A stretch of DNA of 64,000 nucleotides from an uncultured Dehalococcoidia bacterium. GTDB taxonomy: Bacteria > Chloroflexota > Dehalococcoidia > Lucifugimonadales > UBA1123. The stretch lies in NCBI GenBank assembly GCA_958296105.1, contig OY282441.1, positions 310,001 through 374,000 on the forward strand, read 5' to 3'. The notes under the pieces were generated by a model, which was not told the origin of the DNA, made no database searches, and saw only the letters and a program-made list of their open reading frames with translations. Shown in pieces: positions 17,988 through 27,012 of this stretch. The position numbers and the translations under genes were made by a program. Position 1 is the first letter of the stretch. The number at the start of each line of letters is the position of its first letter.

Positions 17988-18195
17988 AGCGCGCGGCTCC
18001 TCGCATTCCAGCACAGAGTAGAATTCACGCCCCCACAGGTCAAGACCTAACGGAAACTGCAAAAGCCCAATTCCGAAGAGTGAAGATACAGGGATACGGA
18101 GTGAGAACACCCCTCGGACTGTCTCGGCGATGCCGCGTCCGAGTTTTTGCAAATCTCTCGCTGCCTTGTGTTATCCTAGTCTTCAGGAGAACGAC

Positions 18196-18765
18196 ATGGG
18201 AACAGAGACAGTACTCTGGGTACAGACGGCAGGTATAATCGCCACCATAATCGCGGTGGTCGGGTTCGGCTTCCTGCTCATGCGCCAGATCCACGCGGTG
18301 TCGGCGCGCCTCGAAGACAGAATAGACAGAGTGGATGCCAAAGTAGACGATCTGGCAGCTCAAATGCGAGCTACCGAGTCCCGAATCAACGAACTCGTGA
18401 CTGAGGTCGAGCTGATCAAAGCCAGGCTCGAAGCCATCGAGTCTAGGCTCGACGCCATTGAGTCCAGACTCGACATCGCCGAAGCCAGACTCGACGCTCT
18501 CACCATTGAAGTCAAGGCGCTCGATTCCAGAGTCGTCGTTCTCTCTGTCGAAATACAAGCGCTCGAATCCGGCCTCGCTGTGAGGATCGACGGGGTCGAG
18601 TCCAAAGTCGACAGCCTCACGGTCGAAGTCAGGGACCTCCGCGAGAGAGTGGATACCCGCCTGCGGCGTGTGGAGCGTGACCAAGCCAGGCTCGAAGGCG
18701 CCTTCATGTCCACCACAGGCTGGCAGCAGAGCGAGCGCGAAGAGATGTCCGAGACAGCCACCTAG
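18196..18765 (+). CDS. Membrane-anchored coiled-coil protein
   Basis: A 189-residue protein: one N-terminal transmembrane helix (about residues 9-29, GIIATIIAVVGFGFLLM) then an almost unbroken heptad coiled coil to residue 175, with tandem RLEAIESRLDAIESRLD-type repeats. AGGAGA lies 5 nt before ATG. No catalytic motif; it may be a membrane-linked spacer or scaffold. It is transcribed opposite to the flanking ubiA and ubiD genes and its stop lies 4 bp from the end of ubiD. The DNA encoding the coil is internally repetitive. Confidence 0.8.
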   Translation: MGTETVLWVQTAGIIATIIAVVGFGFLLMRQIHAVSARLEDRIDRVDAKVDDLAAQMRATESRINELVTEVELIKARLEAIESRLDAIESRLDIAEARLDALTIEVKALDSRVVVLSVEIQALESGLAVRIDGVESKVDSLTVEVRDLRERVDTRLRRVERDQARLEGAFMSTTGWQQSEREEMSETAT

Positions 18766-18769
18766 CCGC

Positions 18770-20227
18770 TCAAAACCCGTACTCCCCCCACCTTCGATCC
18801 ACCAGCAGCTTGATCCCCTCGTCCATCACTATATCGGGCGGCCACTCGCGGTTTCTGCCGCCCTCGCCCACCAGCTTGGCGGTGGCGTCTATGCCCACTT
18901 TGCCGCCGAACCTCGGCGTCGCCGCCGCGTGATCCAGATCGTCCAGCGGCCCCTCCGCGAACACGATGTCTGCGGACGGATCGATGTTCGCAGTCACTCG
19001 CCACACCACTTCGGACGGGTTCTGAACGTCCACGAAGTGGTCCACCACCACAATCGACTTCGCCAGCATCATCAGCCCCAGCCCCCAAAGCGCGTGCATC
19101 ACCTTGCGCGCGTGGCCCGGATACTCCTTTCGGATAGAGACGACGACCAGATTGTGGAATATACCCTCAGCCGGCATGTTCACGTCCGCTATCTCGGGAA
19201 GCGCCATCTGAAGCGCGGGAAGCATCACCCGCTCCGCCGCCTTGCCCATGAAGAAGTCCTCCGTTGGCGGCCTGCCCACCATAGTAGTGGGGTAGATCGG
19301 ATCGCGCCTATGGGTCATCGCCGTGACGTGGAACACCGAATACGGCTCGGCAGGGGAGTAGTAGCCGGTGTGGTCTCCGAAAGGCCCCTCGTCCCTCGTC
19401 TCGCCCGGCGTCACGTACCCTTCCAGCACGTACTCGGCGTGCGCGGGTACTTCCAGATCGACCGTCCTGCACCTGACGACCTCCACGGGCGCGCCGCGTA
19501 TCGCGCCCGACACCGCCAGCTCGTCCATGTCCGGCGGAAGCGGCATCGAACCCGTCCACATCGTGGCGGGGTCGGCCCCCAGCGCAACCGCCACTTCCAG
19601 CCGATCCAGCCCCCCCTCTCTGGCGCGGCGGTCGTGGCGAGCGCCCACCTTGTGGCTCTGCCAGTGCATCCCCGTCGTTCTGCGGTCGTACACCTGCATT
19701 CGGTAGGTGCCCACGTTCCGCCTGCCAGACTCCGGATCGCGGCTGATGACCAGCGGCAGCGTTATGTACGGCCCCGCGTCCAGCGGCCAGCAGGTGATGA
19801 TCGGCAGCCTGTACAGATCCACTTCATCCCCTGTCAGCGTCACCTCCTGACAGGGCGCTTGGCGAACGGTCTTCGGCTGAGACCTCGCAAGCCCGATCAG
19901 GTCACCCGCCGCGCGCATCTTCGCCACTATCCCCGCTGGCGGCCCCTGCGCCATGCCCAGCAGCTTTCGCACACGCTCCGCAAGCTCTTCGATATCCTCC
20001 ACACCCAGCGCCAGCGCCGTCCTCTTGTGCGTCCCGAACAGATTGATGAGCAAGGGCGCGGCGTGTCCTCTCACGTTCTCGAACAGCAGCGCCGGGCCGC
20101 CGGACTTGACCATGCGATCCGTTATCTCGGTTATCTCCAGCTCAGCGCTGACCGGAGCGCCGATCCGCTTCAGCTCCCCTCTGTCTTCGAGAAACGAGAT
20201 GAACTCTCTGAGGTCCCTGAAACTCAT
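18770..20227 (-). CDS. ubiD: UbiD-family prenyl-FMN-dependent decarboxylase
   Basis: A 485-residue cytosolic decarboxylase removing carboxyl groups from aromatic or unsaturated acids with prenyl-FMN, the product of UbiX. The catalytic region reads RDEGPFGDHTGYYSP at about residues 276-290, preceded by the cofactor-binding RRNVGTYRMQVYD and AVALGADPATMW. Length matches the family. ATG 20227 (MSFRDLREF) is the canonical start; a TTG at 20263 adds twelve unlikely residues. It is upstream of ubiA and ubiX on the same strand but separated by the opposite-strand coiled-coil gene, so it is probably transcribed apart from them. Confidence 0.93.
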   Translation of the reverse strand: MSFRDLREFISFLEDRGELKRIGAPVSAELEITEITDRMVKSGGPALLFENVRGHAAPLLINLFGTHKRTALALGVEDIEELAERVRKLLGMAQGPPAGIVAKMRAAGDLIGLARSQPKTVRQAPCQEVTLTGDEVDLYRLPIITCWPLDAGPYITLPLVISRDPESGRRNVGTYRMQVYDRRTTGMHWQSHKVGARHDRRAREGGLDRLEVAVALGADPATMWTGSMPLPPDMDELAVSGAIRGAPVEVVRCRTVDLEVPAHAEYVLEGYVTPGETRDEGPFGDHTGYYSPAEPYSVFHVTAMTHRRDPIYPTTMVGRPPTEDFFMGKAAERVMLPALQMALPEIADVNMPAEGIFHNLVVVSIRKEYPGHARKVMHALWGLGLMMLAKSIVVVDHFVDVQNPSEVVWRVTANIDPSADIVFAEGPLDDLDHAAATPRFGGKVGIDATAKLVGEGGRNREWPPDIVMDEGIKLLVDRRWGEYGF

Positions 20228-20326
20228 CGGATGTACATTTCCAAATTCGTCACCTTCGCGCAAGCGCGTCTACTCGTCATTACCGTCATGGATGCGCGAC
20301 ACCCAGAGGGTGATCGCCAATGGCTT

Positions 20327-21490
20327 CTAGCCCCGCTCGTCCCGCGAATCTGCCACACCTCTTATCTCCGAAGAAGACACGTCCTCGCGGAACGCCGACT
20401 CCGGTATCTCGGTGAACATGCCGCGCAGGTCCGGCGGCGTCTCCACATCTCCCAGCGTCTTGAAACGCCCGTCTGCCACGCGCCCAGCCACGAGGAACGA
20501 GCAGCCCAGCCCCTGCATCTCCAGCAGCGCCGACGCCATACGCCCCGCGCTGCCCCCGTAGTATCTCGGATCCACCAGCCGCTCCATCGTGTCGAACCCG
20601 ATCACGAACGCGCAGCCCGGCATGAGCCGCGCCTTCTCGTAGAACACCGTCGCGCGCGTTGCCGCCACGTCCGCCCGCCCGCCGATCTGACCGATCCTCC
20701 GCCTGACCTCACCGAGCGCCAGCGGCGGCTTGTCCACGTTGGTGATGGATATCTCGTAGATCACCGGCTTGCCCAGCATAGACGAGGCCGCGCCAGCCAG
20801 CATCTCGTGTCCTCTGTGAAGCGGATTGAAAGAGCCGGAGATGACGCCCACCCCCGCGCCGATCCGCGCGTCCGCCTCCTGCGCCCCGTCCGCGCCCACC
20901 ACCACGTGGCCCACGTGGCGCGCGCCCAGAGCGTCCAGCGCGTCCTCGAACTCCACCTCGTCCCGAGCCACCGACTCGTTCGGCGTGAGACCGAGATCGA
21001 CCCTCTCCGCCACCCCGAACGACTCCGCAATCGCGTTGAGTATCAGCCTGCTCACCACGCAGTCCTCCCCATCGCGGCTTCGGCGTCCCTTGTCGAGCGT
21101 GAGCGACAGCGACACGCCGCCGCCGGCGTGATGCGTAGCCACGTGGCATCTGTGATCGCCTCGCTTGGGGCGGTCGGTAGCTATCGTGGCAGTGCAGGAG
21201 ACGCCGACCACCGGCTCGCTCCCGCCTCTCAGCGCCACCGCCCTGAAGTAGGCGGCGCGAGCGAGCGACCTCGCCGCCGCCGCCGAAACGAACTGACGCG
21301 GCTCGTCCCCCATGTAGTCCACAACCGCGCTCGAAGCGTAGGGAACCTGTATGTCCAGAACCGTGCGCGACGCCCCCGCCACGCCCAGAACCCAGCCTAT
21401 GGCGCGCGTCCCCGCGCCGGCGATGACCAGAGACGCCATCCCCCGCGCCGAGTGCAGCGATTCGACCAGCCTAGACTCTTGGGAGTCCAC
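20327..21490 (-). CDS. Fusion of CinA/PncC-like amidase and NMNAT-like nucleotidyltransferase
   Basis: A 387-residue two-domain protein. Residues 1-180 resemble the CinA C-terminal domain (NMN amidohydrolase PncC): LVESLHSARGMASLVIAGAG, VDYMGDEPRQFVSAAAARSLA and GVSCTATIATDRPKRG. Residues 215-350 form a nucleotidyltransferase fold with GSFNPLHRGHE, a typical HxGH active site, and FVIGFDTMERL. NMN deamidation followed by adenylylation would recycle NMN to NaAD; that role is inferred from the two families. The N-terminal domain has lost the canonical ESCTGG start (ESLHSARG). GTG at 21490 has AGGAG upstream. It ends 99 bp before the ubiD start. Confidence 0.75.
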   Translation of the reverse strand: MDSQESRLVESLHSARGMASLVIAGAGTRAIGWVLGVAGASRTVLDIQVPYASSAVVDYMGDEPRQFVSAAAARSLARAAYFRAVALRGGSEPVVGVSCTATIATDRPKRGDHRCHVATHHAGGGVSLSLTLDKGRRSRDGEDCVVSRLILNAIAESFGVAERVDLGLTPNESVARDEVEFEDALDALGARHVGHVVVGADGAQEADARIGAGVGVISGSFNPLHRGHEMLAGAASSMLGKPVIYEISITNVDKPPLALGEVRRRIGQIGGRADVAATRATVFYEKARLMPGCAFVIGFDTMERLVDPRYYGGSAGRMASALLEMQGLGCSFLVAGRVADGRFKTLGDVETPPDLRGMFTEIPESAFREDVSSSEIRGVADSRDERG

Positions 21491-21514
21491 CAGCCCATCT
21501 CCTGTCTGCTTGGC

Positions 21515-22396
21515 TCACGCCCTCCGCGAGAAGCGCGGATCCAGCGTGTCCCTCAGTCCGTCTCCCACGAGGTTTATGGACAGCACGCTGAACGAGAGGA
21601 ACAGCCCCGGGAAGAAAGTCACCCAGACCGCTATCTGGAGATACGTTCGCCCCTCTCCCATGATATTGCCCCAGCTTGGAATCGAGGGCGGCACTCCCGC
21701 GCCCAAGAAGCTCAGGTTCGCCTCCACGATTATCGCCAGCGCGAAGATGAAGGTCGCCTGCACCATGACAGGCGCGAACGTGTTCGGCGCGATGTGCCTG
21801 AGAAGCACCCTCCAGGCCGGCGTCCCGATTGCGTTCGCCGCCTCCACGAACTGCTGCTCACGCAGCGTCAGCACCGCCCCGCGCACCACGCGCACCATCC
21901 TGGGCGTATCCACCACGCAGATAACCAGTATGACGTTGACCACGCTCGCGCCCAGCAGCGAGATGAGCGCCAGCGCCAGCAGCAGAGACGGAAACGCCAT
22001 CAGCCCGTCCATGAAGCGCATGATGACGTCGTCCACGCGCCGGTAGTAGCCTGCGACCAGACCGATAGCCAGCCCAGCCACGGACGTTATTATCCCCACC
22101 GAGAACCCGACCAGCAGCGATATCCTGCTGCCGACCAGCGTGCGGTCGAACACGTCGCGCCCCAGATGGTCGGTGCCGAACCAGTGGCTGGCGCGCGGCG
22201 ACTCGAGCCGCTCGAACGGACTCAGCTTCGAAGGATCCGTCCGCGTCAGCAGCGGCGAGAACACCGCAATCACCATCACCAGCGCGAGAATCACCGCCCC
22301 GAGCATCATGTTCGGATTCCGCCGCAGCGCGTACACGGGCCCCTGGATCACTCCACGGCTGCGTCCTCGCGCTATCGGCTGGTCGACAGTTGCCAT
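21515..22396 (-). CDS. Peptide/nickel-type ABC transporter permease (DppC-like)
   Basis: A 293-residue inner-membrane permease with an N-terminal helix (residues 30-50) followed by a soluble segment and five more helices. The EAA loop, which contacts the ATPase, is visible as EAANAIGTPAWRVLLRHIAPN. SVRFGTDHLGRD-type family features appear as HWFGTDHLGRDVFDRTL. ATG 22396 (MATVDQPIARG) is preferred to the longer frame at 22426. It forms an operon with DppB-like and the binding protein (84 bp gap). No ATPase gene follows; the next gene is the PncC fusion. Confidence 0.92.
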   Translation of the reverse strand: MATVDQPIARGRSRGVIQGPVYALRRNPNMMLGAVILALVMVIAVFSPLLTRTDPSKLSPFERLESPRASHWFGTDHLGRDVFDRTLVGSRISLLVGFSVGIITSVAGLAIGLVAGYYRRVDDVIMRFMDGLMAFPSLLLALALISLLGASVVNVILVICVVDTPRMVRVVRGAVLTLREQQFVEAANAIGTPAWRVLLRHIAPNTFAPVMVQATFIFALAIIVEANLSFLGAGVPPSIPSWGNIMGEGRTYLQIAVWVTFFPGLFLSFSVLSINLVGDGLRDTLDPRFSRRA

Positions 22397-22480
22397 ATCA
22401 CGTTTCCAATCGCGCGCATGGAACACTCCCGATGCGCCGTCAGCGAGTTTATTCGGAGCGCGCCTCTCACTCCTCGAAGA

Positions 22481-23422
22481 TCAGTACCTGATCCGCGGAT
22501 CCAGATAGGCGTAGACGATGTCTATTATCAGATTCACGAACACGTATGCCACCGCCGTCACCATCAGCATAGCCTGAACGATGGGGTAGTCCCTGCGAAC
22601 CACCGCGTCCACCAGCAGCCTGCCCAGCCCCGGAATGGCGAACACCGTCTCAGTCACCACCGCCCCGCTGACCAGCGCCGCGAACACCAGCCCAATCACC
22701 GTCACTATCGGAATCGAGGCGTTCCTGAGCGCGTGCCGCCCGACCACCAAGAGCTCGGCAAGCCCCTTGGCTCGCGCCGTCCTGATGTAGTCTTCCTGAA
22801 GAACCTCGACCATAGTCGATCTCGTCATGCGCGCCACCAGCGCGGAGAACGGGATGGCGTTCGCAAAAGCGGGCAGCGTCAGACTTCTCAGGTAGGGCAG
22901 AATACCTTCCGAGATCGGAACGAAGCCCACCGCCGGAAAGATTCGCGCCTCGACCGCGAACAGCCAGATGAAGATGAAGCCGAGCCAGAACACCGGCACC
23001 GAGAAGCCCAGCACCGCGAATATCATCACCCCGCGATCCGTCAGGCTGCCCGCGTAGGATGCCGCAAGCACCCCCATCGGAATCCCCATCAGCACCGACA
23101 GCACTATCGCTATCAGCCCCAAGCTGAGCGTGGGCTGGAGCCTCGGCGCCATCAGGCTGGCTATCGAGTGCTTCGAGAAGATGGACGTTCCCAGATCGCC
23201 GCGCAGCAGGTTGCCCACCCACACCCCGAACTGCACGTAGAACGGCTTGTCGAACCCAAGCGCCTGCCTCATCTTCTCGACGTCTTCCGGCGTGGCTTCC
23301 TCGCCCGCCATCAGCACCGCCGGATCCCCCGGCGAGATGTGCAGAATCGAAAAGGTGATGATCCCGACCATCAATATGACCGGAATGCTCGCCAACAGCC
23401 GCCGTACTATATAAACAGACAT
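22481..23422 (-). CDS. Peptide/nickel-type ABC transporter permease (DppB-like)
   Basis: A 313-residue permease beginning MSVYIVRRLLASIPVIL, the typical DppB/OppB N-terminus, then a periplasmic loop with GDPAVLMAG and FDKPFYVQFG and five further helices. The EAA motif is RTARAKGLAELLVVGRHALRNA, and VTETVFAIPGLGRLLVDAV is a strong family signature. It pairs with the downstream DppC-like protein to make the channel of an oligopeptide or related importer. ATG 23422 is the only sensible start. Confidence 0.93.
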   Translation of the reverse strand: MSVYIVRRLLASIPVILMVGIITFSILHISPGDPAVLMAGEEATPEDVEKMRQALGFDKPFYVQFGVWVGNLLRGDLGTSIFSKHSIASLMAPRLQPTLSLGLIAIVLSVLMGIPMGVLAASYAGSLTDRGVMIFAVLGFSVPVFWLGFIFIWLFAVEARIFPAVGFVPISEGILPYLRSLTLPAFANAIPFSALVARMTRSTMVEVLQEDYIRTARAKGLAELLVVGRHALRNASIPIVTVIGLVFAALVSGAVVTETVFAIPGLGRLLVDAVVRRDYPIVQAMLMVTAVAYVFVNLIIDIVYAYLDPRIRY

Positions 23423-23439
23423 GCCGTCAGCCTATCCGA

Positions 23440-23515
23440 ACACGTTTCCCCTCCCTTGACGGGAGAATCTTAGAGCCTGGCCCCGCGCTCCATACGAGGG
23501 CGGGGGTGAACGATG
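23440..23515. repeat. Degenerate copy of the CTCCC/GGGAG palindromic repeat
   Basis: CCCCTCCCTTGACGGGAGAA, then an interrupted tail GGCGGGGGTGAACGATGA. It lies between the DppB-like and binding-protein genes, about midway in the 214-bp gap, and could stabilise the upstream part of the message. The remainder of the gap shows no gene. Confidence 0.55.
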
Positions 23516-23636
23516 ATTCTGAAAATACCATAATCTCGCAAATCCTGCTTCTGACGATTCCGCGCTGTGCAGGACGGCTGGGACGAAAGCGGGCCCTCGC
23601 CCCAGCCGCCAGTCACTGCTCGCTAACTGCTCTCCG

Positions 23637-25430
23637 CTACTCCTCCAGCCAGGTGTCCCACAGCACCGGGAACGGAATCGGATTCCAGCCCTTGACCTCC
23701 TTGCGAGAGGCGAGCGGCGGGTAGAAGTCGCCAATCCTGATCATGGGCATGTCCTCGAACGCGAAGGCGTTGATCTCCTCCCAGATGCTGAACTGCTCCT
23801 CCGCGTCTTTGGCTCTGGCGAACCTGTTCATCAGCTCCGTCATCTTCCCGGACGTATCCTGGTACCTGTTGAACCAGCCGTCCTTCTGGAGGGACGTGTT
23901 CGTTAGCGGCCCAAGCACGCGGCCCGTGCCGCTCCAGGTGTGGAACGCCTCCCAGAGCTCGGGGTCGGCGCGGCGCGTGCCAAGAGTCGCCCAGTCCATC
24001 GGCTGAAGATCCACGTCGAACCCCAGCTCGGTCAGCACCTCGGCCGTCACCGCCGCCAGATCGGGCAGAACGGGCATGTCCAGCGGCTGCATCACGCGAA
24101 CCTCCATCCCCTCGACTCCCGCCTCGGCGATCAGCGCCTTCGCAGCCTCGATGTCCTGAACGTTGTAGCGGCCCTCCGAGCCTGCGTCCGTGTCCCAGCG
24201 CGTGAAACACGCCTGATAGTTGGTGCAAAGGCTCCAGAACTCCGGATCGCCCACCGCAGCCGTCAGCGCGCGCTCCATCGGGTACGCCAGCTGAAGCGCG
24301 CGGCGAACGCGCTGATCGTCGAACGGCGGCTTGAGGTGGTTGACCCAAACCGCAGTGCCGTTGCCCGGCTTGTTGATGAACAGGTTCAGATCCGGATTGT
24401 TCTTGATCTGCGGAACGAAGTCAGCCTTGAACTCGTCCAGCGCGTGGACCTGCCCCACCGCCAGCGCCGCGATTCTCGAAGCCATGTCCGGAATCTCTAT
24501 CCACTCGATGGAGTCCAGATAGACCGTGTGGCCCCCCGCCAGCGCCGAAGTCGGCTCGTCGCGCTTGGCGTAATCAACCCAGCGCTCCGCCACCCAGCGG
24601 TCGCCCGGCGCCCACCTGACGAACTTGAACGGCCCCGTTCCCATCACCGTCTGCGATGATTCCGTCTGCGGCAGCGTGTGAATCTCAGAGGGAAGCACGT
24701 ATGGCGCGAAGCTCTGGTTGGTGTGTATCGAGTCCAGCACCAGCGCAGTCGGCTCGGTCAGCGTTATGACTATGGACGAATCGCCGTCCGCCGTCATGTC
24801 CGCGCCGAACTCGCCCATCAGCCGCTTGTACATGCCCGCCTTCGTCTTCACCCGGTCGAAAGACCCGACCACGTCGCTCGCCGTGACCGCGCGCCCATCG
24901 TGGTACTTCAGCCCGTCCCTCAGATCGAACATCCACGTCAGACCGTCGTCGCTCACCGACCAGTTATCCACCAGCATCGGAGACGGGCTGAAAGACTCGT
25001 CCAGCTGGAACAGCCCCTCCATCGTGTGCCTTGCCACGTGCGCCGTCACGATCAGAGTCGTCCACTGCGGATCGACCGACTTCAGGCTGCCCTGCGGCAC
25101 TATCTTGAGCGTTCCGCCCATCCGCGCCTCGCCGGTGGTCATCGGAGTCGGCACGGCTGAATAGACTCTCGGAGTCGGCTGAGCGATCGGCGCCACCACG
25201 TTGGGCATGGCCGGCATGGCCGTAGGCGCAGGAGCCGCTGGGGCCGCCTCCGCAGGCTGAGCGGGCATCATCGCCCCTCCACCCGCTCCGGCCATGGCCG
25301 TAGGCGCAGGCGCCGGAGCCGCGGGCGCAGCCGGCTGAGCGGGCGACATCGCATCCTCCGATGCGCCGCACGCCGCGACCAGCAGCATCGCCATCGCTGC
25401 GATCAGTACGTATGCTGTCGCTGTTTTCAT
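23637..25430 (-). CDS. Extracellular solute-binding lipoprotein, family 5 (peptide ABC importer)
   Basis: A 597-residue binding protein delivering peptides or similar ligands to the permeases encoded downstream. The signal peptide ends with the lipobox LVAAC (Cys21), followed by a 70-residue Ala/Pro/Met-rich tether, then the SBP_bac_5 domain (GGTLKIVPQGSLKSVDPQ, WTFDLRDGLKYHDGRAVTASDVV, GTGPFKFVRWAPGDRW). The start at 25430 gives a proper signal sequence, with GGAGG 12 nt upstream. A near-consensus promoter lies 73-101 bp upstream. It is the first gene of a three-gene operon. Confidence 0.93.
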   Translation of the reverse strand: MKTATAYVLIAAMAMLLVAACGASEDAMSPAQPAAPAAPAPAPTAMAGAGGGAMMPAQPAEAAPAAPAPTAMPAMPNVVAPIAQPTPRVYSAVPTPMTTGEARMGGTLKIVPQGSLKSVDPQWTTLIVTAHVARHTMEGLFQLDESFSPSPMLVDNWSVSDDGLTWMFDLRDGLKYHDGRAVTASDVVGSFDRVKTKAGMYKRLMGEFGADMTADGDSSIVITLTEPTALVLDSIHTNQSFAPYVLPSEIHTLPQTESSQTVMGTGPFKFVRWAPGDRWVAERWVDYAKRDEPTSALAGGHTVYLDSIEWIEIPDMASRIAALAVGQVHALDEFKADFVPQIKNNPDLNLFINKPGNGTAVWVNHLKPPFDDQRVRRALQLAYPMERALTAAVGDPEFWSLCTNYQACFTRWDTDAGSEGRYNVQDIEAAKALIAEAGVEGMEVRVMQPLDMPVLPDLAAVTAEVLTELGFDVDLQPMDWATLGTRRADPELWEAFHTWSGTGRVLGPLTNTSLQKDGWFNRYQDTSGKMTELMNRFARAKDAEEQFSIWEEINAFAFEDMPMIRIGDFYPPLASRKEVKGWNPIPFPVLWDTWLEE

Positions 25431-25502
25431 CTCTATTTGGAACCTCCACAACCTTGAAAATCGCTCTCTCCAAGCCGTTCGCATAACGGCTTCAACTGCC
25501 GC

Positions 25503-25531
25503 ATTCTAGTTAACGGCTATCTCAGTGTCAA
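25503..25531 (-). promoter_or_regulatory. Near-consensus sigma-70 promoter for the peptide importer operon
   Basis: Reading on the minus strand, TTGACA (25531-25526), a 17-bp spacer and TAGAAT (25508-25503). This matches the consensus at 11 of 12 positions and leaves a leader of about 65 nt. Confidence 0.75.
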
Positions 25532-25635
25532 CGATTGCGGCATCCTGACGAAGGCCCTGCGAAAAATGTTTACAAAATCGTTACAATATCCGAGCCGATG
25601 AGACATCCACTTATTTCACGAACACGGGAACTCCC

Positions 25636-26850
25636 TTGCATGACGCCGTCATAGTCGGCGCAGGCCCGGCGGGGAGCATGGCCGCGCTCGAACTGGCGAA
25701 AGCCGGACTGGACGCAGCCCTGATCGACCACCGCCACCGGATAGGCGATAAGCTCTGTACAGGGGTCATCGGCGCAGAGTGCGCCGACAGGTTTCCCGTC
25801 CCCCCGGATCTGACTTACCATCGGGCAAGCTCCGCCGTCATACACTCGCCGGCAGGCAGGAGATACACAGTCGAGCATCCGCAGACTCAGGCCCTCATAG
25901 TAGACAGGGTCGCCTACATCGCCGGCATAGCGCGAGAGGCAGAATCGCGCGGCGCGGAGCTTCGTCTCGGATACACCGTGCGCGGCGTGGAGAAGAGCGC
26001 GGATCGCGTCGCCATCCGAGCGAGCGGGGCAGGGGAGGATCGCCTGTTCGAAGGCCGTCTGCTGATAGCGGCAAGCGGATTCGGACACTCACTCACCAAG
26101 ATGGCGGGCCTCGAACCCGGAAACCAGCGCGACTTCCTCATGGGCTGCCAGGCCGAAGTGCGGGTCTCCGACCTCGATTCCACGCAGGTGTTTCTCGGCC
26201 AGGACGTGGCGCGCTCGTCCTTCGGATGGCTGGTGCCGACCTCGCCCGCCACGGCGCTTCTCGGCACAATATCCAGGAGCCGCGATCAGAGCGGCTTGGC
26301 GCGCCTCGCCAGTCGGCTTCGCGCTCAGGGCGGCGTCACGTCCGATCTCGCAGGCGTCAGACACTGGGGAATACCCCTCAAGCCGATTCCCAAGACATAC
26401 GGCGAGCGCGTCATGGCGCTTGGCGACGCCGCCGGATTCGCCAAGCCCATCACCGGCGGCGGCATCTACTACGCCATGCTGTCGGGACTGCTCGCCGCTC
26501 GAACAGCCATAGACGCGCTGGACGCCGAGGACTTCTCCGCAGGGTTCCTCTCGCGCTACGAAAGCGCGTGGAAGCGCGAGTTCGGAGACGAGCTTAGAAT
26601 AGGATACTACGCGCGTATGCTGTTCGAGAGTATGAGCGACGCCCAGATAGAGCTGCTCATGGAGACGTTCCTGTCCTCCGAAGTCCAGGAGCAGCTGATA
26701 AACTCGCCCGACTTCTCGTTCGACCGCCACAGCCGAACGATCCTGCGCACCGTGGGACACAGGAGAATAGCGCGCCTCATCGCCAGCTTCGGCCCCTCCG
26801 TCGCCCCCTTCCTGACGCGCCTCCTAAAATCCGCCGTCTTCTTACGCTGA
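25636..26850 (+). CDS. Geranylgeranyl reductase family flavoprotein
   Basis: A 404-residue FAD-dependent oxidoreductase. The FAD dinucleotide fold GAGPAGS is at residues 8-14 and the second FAD site MALGDAAGFAKPITGGGI around residues 262-279. The family reduces isoprenoid double bonds (chlorophyll side chains, archaeal lipids, menaquinone). Saturating the menaquinone tail made by the nearby UbiA/UbiD set is plausible but inferred. A TTG at 25636 is taken as start; the frame has no earlier ATG, and the N-terminal strand begins at residue 2. Divergent from the ABC operon. A TACAAT hexamer at 25582 could be its -10, without a good -35. Confidence 0.87.
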   Translation: MHDAVIVGAGPAGSMAALELAKAGLDAALIDHRHRIGDKLCTGVIGAECADRFPVPPDLTYHRASSAVIHSPAGRRYTVEHPQTQALIVDRVAYIAGIAREAESRGAELRLGYTVRGVEKSADRVAIRASGAGEDRLFEGRLLIAASGFGHSLTKMAGLEPGNQRDFLMGCQAEVRVSDLDSTQVFLGQDVARSSFGWLVPTSPATALLGTISRSRDQSGLARLASRLRAQGGVTSDLAGVRHWGIPLKPIPKTYGERVMALGDAAGFAKPITGGGIYYAMLSGLLAARTAIDALDAEDFSAGFLSRYESAWKREFGDELRIGYYARMLFESMSDAQIELLMETFLSSEVQEQLINSPDFSFDRHSRTILRTVGHRRIARLIASFGPSVAPFLTRLLKSAVFLR

Positions 26851-27012
26851 CAGCCTCATACCTCGAATGATACTTCCACACCAACCCGCCAGTCTTTGTC
26901 TTTTCGATCAGTCCGCCAACGATATCCTGTACGTCAACCATGTTCTGTCTCCTGTGTGTTGCTATTCGGCGGTGGCCGTTACGGTCATCAGCCACCGCCG
27001 TTGTGCTTGGGG

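Noticed and set aside
18668-23473. A very long plus-strand open frame (about 1600 codons).
   Set aside because: It runs antisense through ubiD, the PncC fusion and both ABC permeases, which all have strong family motifs. In GC-rich DNA this antisense frame rarely meets stops; the product is Arg/His/Pro-rich without domains.
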